Source of the DNA: Prosapia bicincta
Lineage: Eukaryota; Arthropoda; Insecta; Hemiptera; Cercopidae
Reading direction: 5' to 3'
Assembly (NCBI GenBank): GCA_036971475.1
Contig: JBAIZL010000002.1
Span: forward strand, 166,959,714-167,023,713
Length of the DNA: 64,000 nt
The notes beneath the pieces were generated by a model. It saw only the letters and a program-made list of their open reading frames with translations, had not been told where the DNA came from and did not search any database. Made by a program: the position numbers and the translations under genes. Below, in pieces: positions 58,184 to 64,000 of the stretch (the first letter of the stretch is position 1; the number at the start of each line of letters is the position of its first letter).

Positions 58184-61100
58184 TTTAATGTTTATAGTGT
58201 TTAATAAATAAAAATACTATTAAAATCTATAATAACTAAATAAATAGGTAATGGTAAGTTTTCCAAATTTTTTTGAAGCAAAAAGAACAACTATAATTGC
58301 AGTATATTACTGAAAATAATATAAACTAACGACATATCAGTGTCATTTTACATATTAATTCACTTAAATTATAATACAATAAATTTTAATATACATAAAT
58401 AAATGTAATAATCACATTAATCAGTTTTTACTCGTAGAAGTGTGAACAACAAATGTTATCAGAGTTAAAGTTCAGTTTGTTAAAGAAATATCTCCAAGTA
58501 AAATAGTAAGAGAGAAAGAAACAGACCCTATAAATGGTTCGTTGCATTACAGAGTCCTTGTAGACTTATCTAACATGATTAATCGCTTTTAGAGACGACG
58601 AAACTCTTCGTAAATGATTTCATACTCGTTAAGCTACTGAAAGAACCAGGAATATTGTACGCAAAACTAGTTTCCTAATTACAAACTTTGAAGTACAAAT
58701 TGCAACTTTGAATTTTTTCTCTGAGAATGATTTTGCTACGTCATTGTTAATAGTGGAGTATTGGTAATATATTTTTATAAAAAATTGAAATAATCTATTA
58801 TTCACTTCTTTTTAAAGTAAAGTTAGTTGTTAGTAGTTGAGTAGTAGTAATATAGTTTTATAAAAAATTAAAAGAATGTATTATTCACTTTTTTTAAAGT
58901 AAAGTTACTACATAAAAGAGAAAGGTGTACAGAATAAAAGAAAAAGAGTAAGGTATATTATAAGTTATTTAGAAATTAAAATAGTAATTTAATAATGGTA
59001 TTTTACATCTAATAATTGTTTTAAAATTTCGAAAAGACGAATCTAAATTAGTTTGGGTAGGCTACATTGTTTTACTTGTAAAGAATAAATATTTTTTTAT
59101 AAATTCTAGCTAAACCTAATAGATAGACGTTTTGAATCTATTACATATTTTGTATGATGGGGTAATATAGTTTGTTGATTTATCGCAACATAATACGTGT
59201 ATTTAATTTATTTTTAACAACAAATGAAATTTTATTGGTTCAGTTTCTATGCTCTATTACTTTCTAAGTCTCAACAGTATTTTTTTACTTAAGTAAGTTT
59301 GAACCAAGCACAAATGAATAAAAAATTTGAAAAATAAAATTTGTCCCTAAATTCTATATAATTAAATATTAAATATTGTACTACATAAAATTCTCTATAC
59401 CTCGGCACAACTAATATTATATCCATAACAAGGTTTTTGAATAGGTATTTATAAGTTATATCTGAACATTGCAAAAACTGTATATTTGAATGAATGTTAT
59501 AGATATAGTTCAGGAACAATTTTGGATGGTTTTAATATAATTTTTTTTAATCTTGAGAAGCTTAAAAATACCCAAACCTTGATGCGCTTAATATCAATTC
59601 GATTATAGGCAACATGAATACTATGTATGGGAATATACCCCATTATAGGCGCATTGACTCCTGTTTCATTTAGAACGCATAGAATGATGTATCCTCACCC
59701 AGTGTTTTAATTTAATAATAATTTCAGCACCTTCTACCAACACTGGTAACCAATGTTCTCGATTTTACTGTGTCGTGTATTAATAATAATAAACCCTGGA
59801 TCTTAGTCACGTCGGGTCAACACAGTTTACATTTAACGGTTTTATTAAAGACTTGTTACATAGCAATCTATACTTAACAAAAAGATTTATATAAATCTTG
59901 TTCATTTTACATTAAAACTGTAAATATTACTTCGTAAAGGACTGTAATACTAACTTGAGTATTTCCAATAATACATACAAACTTCATACAAAGGTAAAGA
60001 GCTCAGCTATTATTAAAATATGTATTATCCAACTGTTTTGCTTTTAATATTTTTCAATTTCATGAAACCTATGTATTTAAAGTAACTATTTTTCACTACA
60101 AAACATTCTAGTTTAAATGGTTGCTATCTAATAGCAAAATTAAAGTTTTTTTTTTTATTTCATAAATATCCGTTTACTTTTAGTAAAGCTGAGTGAACGA
60201 GCGAAAAAATGCAATTTCGTAACTAGTTGTATGGAAACATCCTGTTCCACATATAATATAAGTCTATAATTAACTATGAAAAGAAAAACTATTTTTTGAA
60301 GTAGAAGTGGGCTCTAAACAGTTGGTTAACTAGTAGGAAAATAAATATTTCACCTAATATTAAATTTGTTTACCTGATTTTAAAACAAATTTTTCAATTA
60401 TAACTGTATAAAATCAGTAACGTTATGCCAGTGCAAATGAAAACAAATCATTGTTCTTTTATTTTAAGAAAGATAATTAGAAAGTTTTTTTTAACATAAT
60501 GGAAATGTTTTCAAGAATAGTTTTAGGTAAAAAAAAACACGTGTTAAAAATCAATTTTGTAATTAATTCAATTTTTCGATTCAAAAGGTATATTGTAAGT
60601 AATTTTGTGTGATTTGTAAGTGATTACCTTTTAAGTGATGAAAACGGCAAAAACAAAGTTTTATTGTTAGATTTTGAAACATATTTTGTTATATAAAGTG
60701 TTTTAAAGTCCTCTAATGTAATAGTTAATAAACTATGTGGAAGTAAATGTCCACCAGGAAATAAATATTTGAGTTTATATTTGAAAGTCTAATAACATCT
60801 TTTCGTTAGAGAAATATTAGGCTGGTTATAGCTATTGATTTTTTTTTGTGTGTGCAAAATATCAAACTAATTTCTATCGGCCTTTTGGTAAATTCGTTAT
60901 GCAATATGTTGTTATATGGACAGATGGTGGCTTGTCCGTTGGATAAATATTCCAAGCATGGAAATTTAAATCTAAAAAATCCTCAATAGGAGAACAATGA
61001 GATGCGTCTCTGAAGACATTCCCAACCAAGCAAATTGATGTATTGTTCACAAACACAAACGTAAACCACAATAGGCTAAGCGTTGTGTTAATGCTTGACA

Positions 61101-63891
61101 AGGCATAGTCTATGTCGAGCATAATTAGGCTAAGGCTATATAATTAAAGCTTTGCAAATAATTTACATCGGGCGTGTATTTGTCACGTAAATGTGCTCAG
61201 ATACGACAGAAAATACGTTTCTGGTAGGAATGCGACTAAAATATTTCAATACTTAATTAGTAAATATTTAAGGTAATAAAACTCAATTTAAAAGTTAATA
61301 AATTCTAAAAACTTGATAGTTCTGAATATTTATAGAAACGTTTTTCACTCGCTTCACCTTCCTCTTCCAGCAACCTCCAAAACCATGCAAAGCACATGCA
61401 GAATATTGTAACATAAAAGTACTGAATAGTAAACTTTTATTTTACTTAGAAACATTTTAGCTTCAATGGTAGGTCTTATTTTATGGTTTTTTATTGAAAA
61501 TAGTAGAGTCTAATGTCACCAATTTGATAAAACTAATACTAAGATTATGAAATGAAATCCAACTGTAATGTAGCAATGAACTCAGTAACTTAATTGATTT
61601 TGAATGAATATGGCAGTCAACTGTTAACGTTCAGTGCAAAGAGTAAATAAAATACAAATGTTTCATAAATCAAACAAGTGCAAAGTAGAAAATTTAACCT
61701 ATTAAACATGACAAAACTGTAAGACTTTTTTATAAAGTATTAAATGTAACAAAACTGTATTTTAATTTAAAAAGAAAAACATGTAAGGTAGAGCCAAATA
61801 TCCAAATTATACAAAAGTAAATCATATTACTTAAACAATTTTAACACATATTATTTTGAAAAAACCGAAGATGTTAATAGATATGGCATGAGCGAAGCCT
61901 AGTCCAGGAAGATGAAACGCGGAGAGAGAATAGTTCGGCAACGGCAGTCAGTTTGAGAGTCTTTTAAAGGTATCAGTACATTTAAATAAACCTTATAGTG
62001 AAATACAAATATATTTAACAATAAAATATTTCGTTTTGTAGAAAGTACTAAAATTTTGCACAAACCAATATGTTAATCGACAAACTCTTGTCTTTATCTG
62101 TCATTGCTACCTTTTAAACTAGAAATAATCTACGAGAACTAATTCCTTGCGACATTAAACTTGTAACCCCGTTAATAATATCGTAACTAAAGGCTCATTG
62201 GCTTTGTTATAAACCCTATGGACATTTAATAACCGTGAAGGATCAAAGTACGCTCTTTGTAAAGACCGCATTCAGCCAGATTTTATGATTCTATTTCTTG
62301 CAATTTATTTTGAAGAGTTTAAATTTTTAAAAAGCTTTATTGAAAGAGGTCTTGAATATGTTTATTAAACAATAAATAATTCAACTATAATCAATTTTGT
62401 AAAAATTGTTTTTGTATTCTTCTTCGAAAATAATGTTACAATGATGCATCTCTTGTTTTCACAGTTGGTAAAAATCAATAGCCGTCCATTTAATGTTAAT
62501 GTATTGTTTACACATAATTTTTCCATTACACTAGTATTAATAGGAATACTGTAGCGAACAGATTTATCAAATTAACCCTTATTAGATTCAATGTTAGAAC
62601 TTGGTTTTTACTGTTCAGTTTATCCGTGATAATTTATCTACGATTGTATGAAGAATATTTTGATTAGTATATTTACCAATGACAAATATATACCACAAGT
62701 GAGTATTTTATCTCTAAACTGTTAGAAAATTTCAGAAAAAGTTATATGTAAGCTATGTCTGTTTACAACTTGTCAAACATATTTAATAAAACAAATATAA
62801 TATATTTTGAAATGTAAGTAATAAAAGATTATCCTTAAAACCTCATCATAGAACATGTGAGATAAATAGCATTACAAACTTAACACTTTTACAGGAGTAC
62901 TATTTATAAACTACATAATTTTAAAGTTATATTTCATGTAACTTATTGATAGCAAGGAATGAGTCATGTTAATGTAACGATCTCACGTGAATAATATAGT
63001 AACATTACAAAAATAAAGTAACATTTGTTGAATTGTGATACAGACAAATATTTGTAAGGAAATAAAAATATAATCTACGCACTTCATTCTAAGACAATTG
63101 CTTTATATACCTTTGGTGAATACAATCTTTAAGTGAACTGTTCATATTTAAAAAATATCTGAGAAATCGCATTAAATATATTCTTGCATTAGTACTATGA
63201 TGTTTGCTTAAAACGTCTCTGTTATAAACATTATAACTCTTCATAAAAATGTTTCATCGAATATTACTGTTTTACTATTGATTGTATATTGTAAGAATAG
63301 TATATCTAATTCTAATCCAACAAAAATAGGGGTAGTTTTTCAAGGTTTTTTTGTGAATAGATTTTAGTACGGAAGGTAGTAATTAGAAGTTTTAATTCCT
63401 TCATTTTATGTCAGAGCTGCAACAATGACCCATATATAATGATCATGTGACAAGTATATTTGCCTGAAATCGGCAACGTCACTGATTAAGTTAAAAAAAT
63501 AAATTACACGAACATTTTATACGCATAAAGCGTTGCCTAAGAACATCAATTTTCAAATACTTTAATACTGTAGAATTTCCATAACACAACTCTAACATTT
63601 TCAAATTGCCAATAATGTCAAATTTTTGCTTGATATACTTGTATTATGCATTGATTTATAATAATGGATATATTGAATATTAGATTCATTAAACATTTCT
63701 ATGACTGTTTACTAGAGAATGAGATTTCTTTTTACTACCAAATTGATAATAAGCTTTTATTTCTTTCTTGTTTATTCGTTTCTACCAATGCATTATAGTT
63801 CATTAAGGGTATATACATTCAATAGTAAATAATTTTAAGATAAATCATAGTCATGATATCGTGATAACATCTGAATTACAAATTCAGCCTA
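58184..63891. other. Long AT-rich stretch without a recognisable gene
   Basis: No named domain, exon or strong repeat was found. A good acceptor-like tract (CTTCACCTTCCTCTTCCAG near 61355-61373) is not followed by a convincing exon. The minus-strand frame at 60874-61122 is discussed among rejected items. Confidence 0.5.
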
Positions 63892-64000
63892 ATATATATA
63901 TATATATATTAAAACAACATAGGTTATTCAAATACAAGAATCTTTATTATTTTATATCCAAAGCTTTTCGTTGGCAAACAGTACCAAAATCATCAGGAAT
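63892..64000 (-). repeat. Penelope-type tail next to (TA)n, cut by the window end
   Basis: (TA)n at 63892-63910, then the minus-strand tail ending TTCTTGTATTTGAATAACC (63940-63922). Inside is CTGATGATTTTGGTACTG, TTTGCCAACGAAAAGC. It aligns with the two tails at 46.2 kb. Its body continues outside the window. Confidence 0.75.
63956..64000 (-). ncRNA. Hammerhead-like motif in the terminal Penelope-type tail
   Basis: Minus strand: AUUC, CUGAUGA, UU, stem II UUGG ... CCAA, C, GAAA, short stem III AG-CU, U, then GGAU, pairing with AUUC (one G-U). The 5' stem strand may extend past the window end. Confidence 0.4.

Noticed and set aside
60874..61122. 82-codon minus-strand frame with a hydrophobic N-terminal segment
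   Set aside because: The composition looks somewhat coding, but no family, splice partner or promoter could be recognised. A chance frame cannot be excluded.
61350..61400. Strong acceptor-like tract ending CTTCCAG on the plus strand
   Set aside because: The following sequence gives no open exon with a donor, so the tract alone is not evidence of a gene.

Overview
The window looks like insect nuclear DNA. It is very AT-rich, full of (TA)n, (GT)n and (CA)n microsatellites, has GT-AG introns, and carries two exons of a Keap1 orthologue whose protein sequence closely follows the insect family. A hemipteran-like, large, transposon-rich genome is my guess, but the sequence does not settle the order.

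The only host gene I can name is Keap1 on the minus strand. One exon (37368-37532) encodes the end of the BTB domain and the next (34818-34967) encodes the start of the BACK domain. The 2.4-kb intron between them holds a dead mariner. No other Keap1 exon was found, so the flanking introns are very long. Three further single exons are proposed with low confidence: 24079-24166 (-), 25514-25612 (+) and 50895-51116 (-).

Layout by region. 1-3938: a nearly full-length but dead LINE of the LOA/I type (end of ORF1, endonuclease, RT, RNase H, Cys/His tail). 5077-5364: a foldback element. 8484-11773: a complete Penelope-like element (RT plus GIY-YIG nuclease) with an inverted terminal copy and a 12-bp target duplication. 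11966-14225: a jockey-type LINE (-). 15355-16470: a Helitron helicase fragment running into an 86-bp minisatellite. 17773-18108: a 114-bp minisatellite. 19398-19795: a Helitron 3' terminus with the helicase C-terminus (-). 23345-23635: a piggyBac-like remnant (-). 27715-28200: the C-terminus of an RTE-like RT (-). 31913-32900: a Helitron 5' end abutting a second Penelope-type RT (-). 34001-34465: a palindromic minisatellite. 35912-37123: mariner. 38655-41090: an RT-RNase H LINE (+). 41358-42310: Helitron-like DNA carrying the same minisatellite. 48451-48576: an RT scrap (-).

The most interesting signal is a set of Penelope-type tails or hairpins at 8.5, 11.6, 29.6, 46.2, 48.2, 57.8 and 63.9 kb. 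They share a hammerhead-ribozyme-like layout (CUGANGA, a hairpin, GAAA, a minimal third stem, then a strand that pairs with the bases before CUGA). The primary sequence differs between families while stems I and II stay paired. Several of these hairpins are embedded in (TA)n arrays on both sides, which suggests insertion into that microsatellite. Almost all element-encoded proteins are broken by stops, frameshifts or loss of catalytic residues.
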